In this document: piece by piece, positions 17,122-24,921 of the stretch
How positions within the stretch are numbered: the stretch's first letter is position 1
How the letters are laid out: the number at the start of each line of letters is the position of its first letter
Assembly: GCF_037977055.1 (NCBI RefSeq)
Contig: NZ_CP150274.1
Coordinates: 1,612,001 to 1,676,000, forward strand
Direction of reading: 5' to 3'
Length of the DNA stretch: 64,000 nt
DNA from: Paenibacillus sp. FSL K6-1096
GTDB lineage: Bacteria; Bacillota; Bacilli; Paenibacillales; Paenibacillaceae
Made by a program: the position numbers and the translations under genes
The notes under the pieces: model-generated
Told to the model about the DNA's origin: nothing
Databases searched by the model: none
The model's input: the letters and a program-made list of their open reading frames with translations, nothing else

Positions 17122-19164
17122 ATGAACAAGTTAGCTTCAGTAGTATTAGCCGCTGTATTATTGATTCCCGCAGCGCAGGCCAAGGCCCAGGAGAAGGAGT
17201 CGGCAGCGCAGGCCAAGGCGCAGGAGCTGGGCCAGAAGATCTTATCCGATTACGGAGTGAGCGGACTCCAGTATGCCATCCGGGACCAGGGCAAGATTAC
17301 CCTGTCCGGCGGCTTCGGCGTATCCGACAAGGCAGCCGGGGCACCGGTCACGCAGGATACGATGTTCGGCATCGGCTCCATCAGCAAAATGCATGTCTCC
17401 GCAGCAACCATGATGCTGGCGGAGGATAAGATCATTGACATCGACAAGCCGCTGACTACGTATCTGCCGCAGTTCAAGATGGCCGATGAGCGTTACAAGC
17501 AGATAACCCCGCGCATGTTAATGAATCATTCCTCGGGCCTGTACGGCAGCCACTACGGAAACAGCATTCTGCTGGACGATAACGATACCCGGAATCATGA
17601 CGAGCTGCTGGACCGGCTGCAATCTGAACGCCTGAAGTCTGATCCGGGCGAATACTCCGTCTATTGCAACGACGGCTTCCAGCTGCTGGAGCTGATGATT
17701 GAGCAGGTCACCGGCAGCAGCTATACGGAATTCCTGGACCAGCACATGAGCGGCCCGCTTCAGTTAAGCTCCACCAAGACGCCGCAGAACACTTTTGACC
17801 GGCAAAAGCTTGCCAAGACTTACTTCCCTGGAATTACGCCAGCATTGCCTGCCGAGAACGCCAACATTCTGGGAGCAGGCGGCCTCTATTCCACGGCCGA
17901 GGATCTGACCACCTTCGCAGAGATGCTGAACGGGAAGCACCCCGACGTTCTGTCCGCAGCCTCCGCCGAAGCGATGCAGCAGCCGGAATACCGCAGAGGG
18001 CTCTGGGTTCCTGAGGAGACCAACACCTTCAATTACGGCCTGGGCTGGGATGCAGTCAGTCTCGCACCGTTCAGCGACTACGGCATCAAGGCCTTGTCCA
18101 AAGGCGGGGACACCATTATGTATCACACCGCACTGGTGACCCTGCCGGAATCGGATATCTCCATCGCGGTGCTCTCGTCAGGCGGAAGCTCGATCTATAA
18201 CAGCATCTTCGCCTCGAATGTGCTGCTGGCGTACCTGAAGGACACCGGGCGGATTGACACCATCCGGCCGGAAGCAACGTTTGAGCCGCCGGTGAAGGCT
18301 GCTATGCCTGCCGAGCTCCAGTCCTATTCAGGATTATACGGAACTGTCGGCTCCACAACAGAGGTCACGCTGAAGAACGGAGAGCTGAGCCTGCCGGAGC
18401 TGGAAGGCGGGCTCGTTCCTGCACAAAAGTATATTTACACCGGCAAAGGGCAGTTCAAGAGCCCGGACGGCAGCGCCATCGTCAGCTTTGATCAACTGAA
18501 GAACGGCAAGACGTATCTGAAGCTGAACGTCCATCTGCAGCTCCCCGGCCTCGGCCAGATGCTGATGGTCACCTACGAATACCAGAAGCTGGACGCTAAC
18601 CCGCTGGATGCGGCGGTGAAGCAGGCCTGGACGAAGCGGGACGGCAAGAGCTACTACGCCCTGGATGAGAAAATCAATTCGTCCTTCTACCTCTCCCCTT
18701 CCATCCTGACAAAGACCATTGCGGTGGATCAAGGGTATGCTTCCGGGACGCGGATTGTGGATCAGAACAGCGCCGTCAATGCAGCTGAGATTCCCGTAAT
18801 GAACGGCAGAGACGCCTTCGATCTGACATTCTCCACGCAGAACGGTGCGGAGTTTTTAACGATTGACGGGAATGATTATATCAGCGGCGATGCGGTGAAG
18901 CCGGTCTACGGAGGCCATGCATCGGTCACCACCATCCCGGCCAGCGGCCACAGCGTAGTATGGTACAAGATTGGTAAGACAGCGGCTGGCCGCACCATGA
19001 AGGTATCCGCTCCAGCCAGCGGGGGATTTGCGGTCTACGATGATGCTGGTACACTCGTAAATTACTCGATCGTCAGTAAAGACCCATCCACCATTTTGCC
19101 GCAAGACGGGATGATTGTTTTCGGCGGGCAGGCGGGCGATGTCTTCAAGATTGAGTTGAAATAA
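17122..19164 (+). CDS. Secreted class C beta-lactamase-fold serine hydrolase
   Basis: 680 residues with signal peptide (KLASVVLAAVLLIPAAQA) and a following Lys/Ala/Gln linker containing two AAQAKAQE units. The catalytic domain (about 35-400) has the SxxK motif Ser86-Ile-Ser-Lys89 and the YxN motif Tyr-Cys-Asn near 181-183, as in penicillin-binding proteins and class C esterases. Residues 400-680 are two beta-rich domains, the first like the lipocalin-type tail of such hydrolases (YSGLYGTVGSTTEVTLKNGELSL). It may be a D,D-peptidase, esterase or peptide amidase acting outside the cell. The LytTR operator upstream suggests regulation by the adjacent AgrA/AgrC-like pair, in the manner of secreted quorum targets. 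Confidence 0.85.
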   Translation: MNKLASVVLAAVLLIPAAQAKAQEKESAAQAKAQELGQKILSDYGVSGLQYAIRDQGKITLSGGFGVSDKAAGAPVTQDTMFGIGSISKMHVSAATMMLAEDKIIDIDKPLTTYLPQFKMADERYKQITPRMLMNHSSGLYGSHYGNSILLDDNDTRNHDELLDRLQSERLKSDPGEYSVYCNDGFQLLELMIEQVTGSSYTEFLDQHMSGPLQLSSTKTPQNTFDRQKLAKTYFPGITPALPAENANILGAGGLYSTAEDLTTFAEMLNGKHPDVLSAASAEAMQQPEYRRGLWVPEETNTFNYGLGWDAVSLAPFSDYGIKALSKGGDTIMYHTALVTLPESDISIAVLSSGGSSIYNSIFASNVLLAYLKDTGRIDTIRPEATFEPPVKAAMPAELQSYSGLYGTVGSTTEVTLKNGELSLPELEGGLVPAQKYIYTGKGQFKSPDGSAIVSFDQLKNGKTYLKLNVHLQLPGLGQMLMVTYEYQKLDANPLDAAVKQAWTKRDGKSYYALDEKINSSFYLSPSILTKTIAVDQGYASGTRIVDQNSAVNAAEIPVMNGRDAFDLTFSTQNGAEFLTIDGNDYISGDAVKPVYGGHASVTTIPASGHSVVWYKIGKTAAGRTMKVSAPASGGFAVYDDAGTLVNYSIVSKDPSTILPQDGMIVFGGQAGDVFKIELK

Positions 19165-19256
19165 CGCTTTCAATATTTCATAGAAATTTTCTACCATTCT
19201 CTGAAACTTGCTTCCGGGTATACAGATATGTTTTAATATTAACGACTTGAATATTA

Positions 19257-19420
19257 CTCTTATCCAGAGTTCGGCGGAGGGCATAAGCCCGATGAAGCCG
19301 CTGTGACCGGAATGCGGACAGCATATCAGGCACAGCACTAGAGGCATCCGGGATGCCTTGTACAGATGAGAGGGTGCTGACAGTTGATGAGACTGCCCCC
19401 TTTAATTAGGGGGCTTTTTG
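19257..19420 (+). ncRNA. S-box (SAM-I)-like riboswitch with variant ligand core, plus terminator
   Basis: The leader carries CTTATC, AGAG, GGCGGAGGG and GCCCGATGAAGCC in S-box order. P1 pairs CTCTTATC (19257-19264) with GATGAGAG (19365-19372). P2 is GGGC/GCCC with a kink-turn (AGAG...GATGA). P3 pairs GTGACC (19303-19308) with GGCAC (19329-19333) and P4 is AGGCATC/GATGCCT (19342-19358). A terminator GCCCCC-8-GGGGGC-TTTTT ends at 19419, 23 bases before the dedA start. Where SAM-I has GCAACC...GGUGC, this RNA has GUGACC...GGCAC, changing the nucleotides that contact SAM yet keeping pairing. The P2 loop (AUAA) lacks the bases for the usual pseudoknot. Class assignment is firm as S-box-like; the ligand is uncertain. 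Confidence 0.7.
19391..19420 (+). terminator. Intrinsic terminator of the S-box-like leader
   Basis: GCCCCC (19395-19400), loop TTTAATTA, GGGGGC (19409-19414), then TTTTT. It sits between the aptamer and the dedA gene, so it can act as the expression platform. It could alternatively terminate the upstream serine hydrolase transcript. Confidence 0.85.
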
Positions 19421-19441
19421 TTTGAGAAGGGAGAGAAGCGC

Positions 19442-20035
19442 ATGACAGAGTGGATTACGGAGTTCATACTTTTCTTTAAGGATTTGTCGTATGCCGGGAT
19501 TATGATCGCCTTATCGTTTGAATTTGTGCCTGCCGAGATCGTGCTTCCACTCGCCGGGTATTGGGTGTATCTCGGGGACATGAAGCTGATTCTGACGATT
19601 CTTGCCGGTACGGTTGGCGGCACCCTCGGTCCGCTGACGCTGTATGCCCTGGGCCGGTTCGGCGGCAGACCGATGGTGGACAAATACGGGAAGTACCTGT
19701 TCATCCGCTCGCATCATCTGGAAGCGTCTGACCGTTTTTTTGAGAAATACGGCAGCGGGGTGGCCTTCTACGGGCGCTTCATCCCTGGCGTTAGAACCCT
19801 GATCTCCATCCCCTGCGGGATCGCCAAAATGAATGTGTTCAAATTCAGTCTCTACACGTTCCTGGCCATGCTGCCGATTACTGCTATCTACGTCTACCTG
19901 GGCTACAAGTTAGGCTCGCAGTGGGAGCATGTGGACGAGATCGTCAAGCCTTACATTCTACCGGCAGCTACCATTTTCCTGGTAGGCTTCGGACTGTACG
20001 TCCTGTCCAAGCGGTACCGGAGACGGCAGGCTTAA
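19442..20035 (+). CDS. DedA-family membrane protein, probable undecaprenyl-phosphate flippase
   Basis: 197 residues from ATG 19442, preceded by GGGAGAG. About five membrane segments are visible, with the DedA signature FVPAEIVLPLAGYWVY (re-entrant hairpin, Glu) and FYGRFIPGVRTLISIPCGIAKM (Arg pair). DedA members such as UptA return undecaprenyl phosphate to the inner leaflet. The next gene, uppP, makes that same lipid from the pyrophosphate, so the pair performs consecutive recycling steps. Both lie behind the S-box-like leader. UptA function is inferred from the neighbour; DedA family membership is clear. Confidence 0.85.
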   Translation: MTEWITEFILFFKDLSYAGIMIALSFEFVPAEIVLPLAGYWVYLGDMKLILTILAGTVGGTLGPLTLYALGRFGGRPMVDKYGKYLFIRSHHLEASDRFFEKYGSGVAFYGRFIPGVRTLISIPCGIAKMNVFKFSLYTFLAMLPITAIYVYLGYKLGSQWEHVDEIVKPYILPAATIFLVGFGLYVLSKRYRRRQA

Positions 20036-20066
20036 TTACATTGTTGTTCAACCTTAGGAGGAAATT

Positions 20067-20879
20067 ATGGAATCTGTTTTCGATTGGCTGAAATACCTGC
20101 TGCTAGGCCTGGTACAGGGGGTGACGGAACCGATCCCCGTCTCCTCCAGCGGGCACTTGATCATTGCCCAACGGCTGCTCGGCATGAAGCAGAATGGACT
20201 CTCTTTTGAAATTTTAACGAATACGGCCTCATTGATCGCGATCTGCTTCATTTTCCGCAAAGATATCAAGGACTTGATCACAGGGTTCTTCCGCTACCTG
20301 CAGACTCGTGATGCCAAGTACCGGTCAGAGTTCATGTTCTGCATCTACATCATTATTGGCACGATCCCCGCAGCCGTTGCTGCCGTATTCTTCAAGGATA
20401 CGATTGAACGTGTCTTCACCTCCGTACATACCGTTTCGATCAGCTTGCTGGTGACCGGGGTTGCCCTGTGGCTGATTCGCAATCTGCGCGGCCAAAAAAG
20501 AGACGGCAATCTCAAAGTGAAGGATGCCATCATCGTAGGACTGGCCCAGGCAGTCGCCCTGATTCCCGGCATCAGCCGTTCTGGTTCAACGGTCATTGCC
20601 TCGATTGCGGTGGGCATGAAGCAGGAGACCGCTCTGAAGTTCTCCTTCATGCTGTACATTCCCATCAGTATCGGCGGCCTGATCCTCGGCGCATCCGATA
20701 TCGCCCATGATCCAAACCGTGCAGCGCTGGCGGTGCCCTACCTGATCGCCTTCCTCACCACCCTCGTCGCCACATACTTCGCCATGCGCTGGTTCATCGG
20801 CATTATGGCGAAGGGGAATTTGATTTACTTTTCGTACTATTGCTTCGTGGTGGGCACGCTGCTGTTGATTTTCTTGTAG
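20067..20879 (+). CDS. uppP: Undecaprenyl-diphosphatase (BacA family)
   Basis: 270 residues; TTAGGAGG lies 6-9 bases before the ATG. It dephosphorylates undecaprenyl pyrophosphate on the outer face of the membrane for reuse in peptidoglycan and glycan export. Both family motifs are present: VQGVTEPIPVSSSGHLII (catalytic Glu and Ser/His) near residues 13-30 and ALIPGISRSGSTVIASI (Arg) near 170. About eight hydrophobic segments span the protein. It is 31 bases behind the DedA gene and has no promoter of its own that I can see, so it is probably controlled by the same leader. Loss or gain of expression would affect bacitracin sensitivity in known relatives. Confidence 0.93.
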   Translation: MESVFDWLKYLLLGLVQGVTEPIPVSSSGHLIIAQRLLGMKQNGLSFEILTNTASLIAICFIFRKDIKDLITGFFRYLQTRDAKYRSEFMFCIYIIIGTIPAAVAAVFFKDTIERVFTSVHTVSISLLVTGVALWLIRNLRGQKRDGNLKVKDAIIVGLAQAVALIPGISRSGSTVIASIAVGMKQETALKFSFMLYIPISIGGLILGASDIAHDPNRAALAVPYLIAFLTTLVATYFAMRWFIGIMAKGNLIYFSYYCFVVGTLLLIFL

Positions 20880-20940
20880 CAGGGAATCCTTAGCCTAATT
20901 GGATAAACGTATCTTAATTCTGCGATTAATGCAGGATCAA

Positions 20941-21038
20941 CGGAAGCAAGTGGAAAAACAACAACTAAATCAGCCCGTCCCCACCAATTTGGCTGAATGG
21001 AGTTAATTTAAGTGCTGTTTTTCCAACTGCTGTTTCCG
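20941..21038. repeat. Palindromic element with 20-base arms
   Basis: CGGAAGCAAGTGGAAAAACA (20941-20960) faces TGTTTTTCCA-ACTGCTG-TTTCCG (21016-21038), giving a perfect 10-bp TGGAAAAACA/TGTTTTTCCA core plus a CGGAA/TTCCG outer pair. Inside, ATCAGCC and GGCTGAA pair again. It can fold into one long hairpin and looks like a dispersed repeat. Confidence 0.6.
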
Positions 21039-21124
21039 TATCGCCCATTTGCTGGTCAGCAAATGTCGGAAATCCAACTATTTTCCCGCCCTGGCGGCCC
21101 AAGCAGAGAACTAGCACTCCCCCG

Positions 21125-21168
21125 AAAAAAAGAGCAGCACTTCTTCCTTAATAGGAGGAGTGCTGCCC
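21125..21168 (-). terminator. Terminator of hflKC
   Basis: On the minus strand GGGCAGCACTCCTCC pairs with GGAAGAAGTGCTGCTC around TATTAA and runs into seven T residues. It begins 16 bases after the hflC stop. Confidence 0.85.
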
Positions 21169-21183
21169 TTTCTCATAGTCACC

Positions 21184-22053
21184 CTATTTTTGTCCCATCA
21201 AAATCTTCGCATACGGCGAATCAATCGGGATCATGATCACCGGCTCATTCTTCAGCGTGGTCACGTAACTCTGCAAAGTACGGTAGAAGCTGTAGAACTG
21301 CGGGGACTTCCCGTAAGCCTGGTTGTAGATGCGGGCCGCTTCCCCTTCGCCTTCGGCGATGATTTTCTTGGAGTCGGCTTCGGCTTGGGCCATCAGCTCT
21401 CTGGAGGCGCGGTCCGCCTTGGAGGTGATTTTCTTGGACTCCTCATCCCCTTCGGACAGGTAACGCGCAGCGATGGACTGGCGGTCCGAGATCATCCGGT
21501 TGTAGACACTCTGCTTGTTCTCTTCCGGCAGGTCGGTACGCTTGATGCGGACGTCAATGACCTCAATACCGTAATTGTCACGGGACAACGCATCGCTGAC
21601 ATCCTTAGTAATCTCATCGTTAATGTTGCCGCGTCCGGTATCCTCACTGATAATATTCTCATAGTTGATCTCCGACAGCTTGCGGCGCACCGAGTTATAG
21701 ACCGCTTCATCAATCCGCTGCACCCCGCCGCTTACCGATTGCACCGTCCGCAGGAACTGCGAGGCGTTGGTAATTCTCCAGACGGTGTAATTATCCACCA
21801 CAATCGGCTTCTGGTCCTTGGTCAGAATGCTGGTCGGCGAGCTCTCATAGGTCATCTGATACTTGGGAAGCTCCGAGACATTCTCGATAAAAGGCAGCTT
21901 AAACTTCAGCCCCGGCTGCTCCACCGTGCGCATCGCTTCACCGAAACGGAGGACGACCTTGTACTCCCCTTCCTTCACGATGTACGTAGATCCGGCAAGC
22001 AGAATGATCAGCACGACGGCAGCTATTAGAGTGGTGATTGATTTTCTTTTCAC
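21184..22053 (-). CDS. hflC: HflC-type SPFH/prohibitin membrane protein
   Basis: 289 residues with one N-terminal membrane anchor (TTLIAAVVLIILLAGSTYIV) followed by an SPFH domain (YKVVLRFGEAMRTVEQPGLKFKLPFIENV) and a C-terminal coiled coil (ESKKITSKADRASRELMAQAEADSKKIIAEGEGEA). HflC and HflK form a large cage that surrounds and modulates the FtsH protease in E. coli. Overlap of 4 bases with the upstream gene shows they are co-translated. The pair is not universal in Firmicutes. Assignment HflC rather than HflK rests on order and shorter length. Confidence 0.9.
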   Translation of the reverse strand: MKRKSITTLIAAVVLIILLAGSTYIVKEGEYKVVLRFGEAMRTVEQPGLKFKLPFIENVSELPKYQMTYESSPTSILTKDQKPIVVDNYTVWRITNASQFLRTVQSVSGGVQRIDEAVYNSVRRKLSEINYENIISEDTGRGNINDEITKDVSDALSRDNYGIEVIDVRIKRTDLPEENKQSVYNRMISDRQSIAARYLSEGDEESKKITSKADRASRELMAQAEADSKKIIAEGEGEAARIYNQAYGKSPQFYSFYRTLQSYVTTLKNEPVIMIPIDSPYAKILMGQK

Positions 22054-23102
22054 TGGGCATCTCCTCCTTGCGGTGCGGATGTGGCAGGCGGATTCACCGT
22101 TGCCGGAGCAGAGGTGTTATTCTTGCTACTATTCATAAGCTCATTGAGCGGCAGATAGTTCACCGTATCACTGTTCGAGTTGGTAATGAAGATGCGGGCG
22201 TTCGGCAGGATCTGCTCCAGCGTCTCCAGGATCAGCCGGCTCTCGGTAATATTCTGATTATTGGCATACTCGGCAAAAATCGCATTAAACCGCGCCACAT
22301 CCCCCTGCGCATTCAGGATACGCGACTTCTTCTCACCTTCCGCCTTCTCCAGCAGCGCCTGCGCTTCCCCGCGTGCCTTTGGAATGATATCGTTCTCATA
22401 CTTCTTCGCGTTGTTGATCTTCGTATTCTTCTCTTCCCGGGCGTTCGTGACCTCGCGGAAGGCTTCCTCCACCTGTCCGCTTGGCGGCTCAATATCCTGG
22501 AACTTGATATCGATGATCTGGATGCCGGTATTGTATTTCTTCTGGAGGTCGATGAGCAGCTCACGGACCTTATCCTGAATCACTGTTTTCCCGTCGGTAA
22601 TAGCGTAATCGAGCTTCTCGGCACCAATGACGGCACGGATCGAAGAGCTGGCCGAGTTGCGCAGGAAATGCTCCGGATCATCAATGTTGTAGAGGTAGTC
22701 ACGGATGTTGCTGATCTTCCACTGGACGACCGCATCGGCAGAGACAATATTCTCGTCACCGGTAATCATCATCGCTTCATCATCGACCGGCACAGCCCCG
22801 CCAGCCTCCTGGCGGTACCCGATATGTATCCGCTGGGTCAGCTCCGCAGGCACGGTTATGACTTCCTGGATGGGATAAGGCCATTTGAAATGAAGTCCGG
22901 CCGAGGTCTCATTCGTATACTTGCCGAAGGTCAGAATTGCTGCACGTTCCTGCTCCTGCACGGTATAGAAGGAGGTGGCCCCGATATACAGCAGCACTGC
23001 CGCCGCTGCTACCCCCACCCAAATCCTTTTGTACATCCCCGGCTTCAGCTTCGGCAGCTTGAGCCCCGGCACATTGTCGCCATTCTGATTCATGAAATTC
23101 AA
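22050..23102 (-). CDS. hflK: HflK-type SPFH/prohibitin membrane protein
   Basis: 350 residues. The start is probably TTG 23102, nine bases after AGGAG; ATG 23093 is the alternative and would lie 18 bases away. A short cytoplasmic N-terminus precedes a membrane segment (YKRIWVGVAAAAVLLYIGAT). The SPFH domain (YTVQEQERAAILTFGKYTNETSAGLHFKWPYPIQEVI) and a charged coiled coil (NAREEKNTKINNAKKYENDIIPKARGEAQALLEKAEGEKK) follow, then a Ser/Pro/Ala-rich tail. It pairs with HflC downstream (4-base overlap). Confidence 0.9.
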   Translation of the reverse strand: MNFMNQNGDNVPGLKLPKLKPGMYKRIWVGVAAAAVLLYIGATSFYTVQEQERAAILTFGKYTNETSAGLHFKWPYPIQEVITVPAELTQRIHIGYRQEAGGAVPVDDEAMMITGDENIVSADAVVQWKISNIRDYLYNIDDPEHFLRNSASSSIRAVIGAEKLDYAITDGKTVIQDKVRELLIDLQKKYNTGIQIIDIKFQDIEPPSGQVEEAFREVTNAREEKNTKINNAKKYENDIIPKARGEAQALLEKAEGEKKSRILNAQGDVARFNAIFAEYANNQNITESRLILETLEQILPNARIFITNSNSDTVNYLPLNELMNSSKNNTSAPATVNPPATSAPQGGDAQ

Positions 23103-23160
23103 GATGCATCACTCCTTTTGGCCAAATTTAGTCTTTATAAAGCTATATATACGGATTCAA

Positions 23161-23189
23161 AACAAAAAAGTCGCAAAAATTGCGACTTT
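23161..23189 (-). terminator. Terminator-like hairpin upstream of hflK
   Basis: AAAGTCGC-7-GCGACTTT is a perfect 8-bp stem and on the minus strand is followed by TTTTTTGTTTTG. It points toward hflK, 60 bases before its start, with no minus-strand gene upstream that it could end. It may be an attenuator or an insulator. Confidence 0.55.
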
Positions 23190-23410
23190 ATTGAAGGTAG
23201 CTGGTATTTGCTGCGATTCTTGTGGGTTTGGCTGGATGATGGCAACGGATTGGCTTAGAAAACGAACTCCCAATCAGAAATATTTTAACCTTTAAAGCTG
23301 AATATTTACAGGTGCTTAACTTGTCTTTACTCTACTATTGGAACTTCCTCAGGTGCTGCGTTTCTCTCGGTCAATTGCCACTATTTCACGGTTTGTACTC
23401 ATTTGAAATA

Positions 23411-23439
23411 TTGACCATTGGAATATTATAGAATAATAT
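23411..23439 (+). promoter_or_regulatory. Sigma-A-type promoter of the XRE regulator
   Basis: TTGACC (23411-23416), 17-base spacer, TAATAT (23434-23439), 53 bases before the ATG. The region around it (AATATT-9-AATATT) is a short dyad that could be an autoregulatory site. Confidence 0.65.
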
Positions 23440-23492
23440 AACAGCTATACAATAAAAATATAGTTCTTGGAATCTAGTCAGGTGGTGTGTAC

Positions 23493-24848
23493 ATGGTCCC
23501 AATCATAGCGACCATTCGCGATGCATTAGCGGGGTATCTGGCCCAGCAGAAGATGACTATTAATCAGTTTGCCGGACAATCCGGGATCAATTCAGGAACT
23601 CTCAGCCGGTTGATTCATGGTCAGCAGCCCATTGCCATGAACCATCTGGAACGGATTACGAGGGCGATGGGTCTCCCTGAGGATCACTTTTACAGCCTCT
23701 ATGTGGAAGAGTGCTTCGATCATTCCCCACCAACCTGGCGGCGGTTACGGCCGTTTATTGTGCGTTCAGCTGAGCTCGGGCGTCTGGACTGCATTGAACA
23801 GGTGGTTCAGCAATTGCTGGAGAAGCTGACTTACGCTCCCATGCTGTTCGAGGTAGCGGAAGGTCTGTTTCAGGAGGGTCTATGGCAAGCAGCAGAATTG
23901 CTGTATAAGAACGTGAGCGACAGCGAGAAATACCAGAATTCCGAACGACTAGCCTTATGCCAGTACCGGTTGTTTCGCATTGCCCTAGGAGACGATCAAG
24001 CCCGGAATCTCCAAGCCGCTCATATCTTTGAATGTTATTTGGATAAGCTGGATGAGGCGGATCAGTTGGATGGAATTAAACACTTAGTAAATGTGTATTA
24101 TTCACTGCATAAATGGGAAAAAGCTGATAAATTAGCTCAGGATATGCTTCATCTGGCTACTCTTCGTTATAATCTTCAACGTCAATCAAACCGCAGGACG
24201 GGTGAAGAGAAAAAACCTGAAAAACCGCTATGTTTCTATATTTATTACTCTCATCTCATGCGTGCAAGTATATGTGAGGAACATAATGATTATAAATCAG
24301 CTCTAAAATTTGTCAGTCTCTATACAGATACAAGCTGGATACAAAAAGATGATAAAGAGGCAAAACGAACGGTAACTCAGTTTCAAGAATGGGGAAAGGC
24401 AAATACTTTGCTGTATCAGGTTATGTCTGGTAAGCAGGAAGTCCTTTTAGAGTATATTGAACATATTTCAACCCAAAGAGATGAACTATTTGTAGCTTTA
24501 TCTAATATCCTAACCTCAGCTAACCGTTATGGCTGGAATGTAGATCATGTTCTGGAACGGTTTGCTGACTACATTCCATACCAGACATATGATACAGAGT
24601 TTGGCGGTTACAATCAGCAGATTATGTCAGACCAACATACCAAATTTCTTGCTGAATTAGCAGCCTATCATCTAAACAACAAGCGCAAGGAAGGCATCGA
24701 CTACATCCTGCAAAGCTTAGAATCATCCGCTAGGATTAATAACGAAAGTACAGTGATTAAATGTGCTGATCTGTTTGGGAAGCATCAGGATCAAGCTGAT
24801 GAGGAAGCGCAGGCACAATACAACCTCCAAATCGGAGCATACTTGTAG
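23493..24848 (+). CDS. XRE-family regulator with long TPR-like C-terminal region
   Basis: 451 residues; ATG 23493 is preferred over GTG 23487 because GGTGG lies 7 bases before it. The N-terminal HTH_3 domain (about 8-65: AGYLAQQKMTINQFAGQSGINSGTLSRLIHG) is followed by a helical repeat region of about 380 residues (LLYKNVSDSEKYQNSERLALCQYRLFRIALG, LVNVYYSLHKWEKADKLAQDMLHLA). The layout resembles RRNPP-type peptide-sensing regulators, but no small secreted peptide gene follows. The first 500 bases are GC-richer than the rest, which is clearly AT-rich from about 24060 to 24660. Many paralogues are usual in Paenibacillus. Target and signal unknown. Confidence 0.8.
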   Translation: MVPIIATIRDALAGYLAQQKMTINQFAGQSGINSGTLSRLIHGQQPIAMNHLERITRAMGLPEDHFYSLYVEECFDHSPPTWRRLRPFIVRSAELGRLDCIEQVVQQLLEKLTYAPMLFEVAEGLFQEGLWQAAELLYKNVSDSEKYQNSERLALCQYRLFRIALGDDQARNLQAAHIFECYLDKLDEADQLDGIKHLVNVYYSLHKWEKADKLAQDMLHLATLRYNLQRQSNRRTGEEKKPEKPLCFYIYYSHLMRASICEEHNDYKSALKFVSLYTDTSWIQKDDKEAKRTVTQFQEWGKANTLLYQVMSGKQEVLLEYIEHISTQRDELFVALSNILTSANRYGWNVDHVLERFADYIPYQTYDTEFGGYNQQIMSDQHTKFLAELAAYHLNNKRKEGIDYILQSLESSARINNESTVIKCADLFGKHQDQADEEAQAQYNLQIGAYL

Positions 24849-24870
24849 GACTTATAACTTCTTCCCCACA

Positions 24871-24910
24871 CCAAAAACCCCCGAAAAGCGCAAGCGCCTT
24901 CCGGGGGTTC
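24871..24910 (-). terminator. Terminator of the amino-acid ABC operon
   Basis: On the minus strand GAACCCCCGGAAGGCGC and its partner GCGCTTTTCGGGGGTT form a long GC-rich stem ending in TTTTTGG, 12 bases after the ATPase stop. It also lies after the convergent regulator gene. Confidence 0.85.
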
Positions 24911-24921
24911 TCCTATGCGGG

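Larger units (their letters stand above)
20880..21183. other. 304-base non-coding gap with a palindromic element and a terminator
   Basis: Between the convergent uppP and hflC genes I see no coding frame. It holds the inverted repeat at 20941-21038 and the hflC terminator at 21125-21168. Confidence 0.6.
23103..23492. other. 390-base divergent promoter region between hflK and the XRE regulator
   Basis: It holds a terminator-like hairpin at 23161-23189 and the promoter of the regulator at 23411-23439. A TTTGAA...TATAAA pair near 23122-23150 on the minus strand may drive hflK. No small gene seen. Confidence 0.55.

Noticed and set aside
23487..23492. GTG start for the XRE regulator
   Set aside because: The ATG six bases later has the better spacing from GGTGG.
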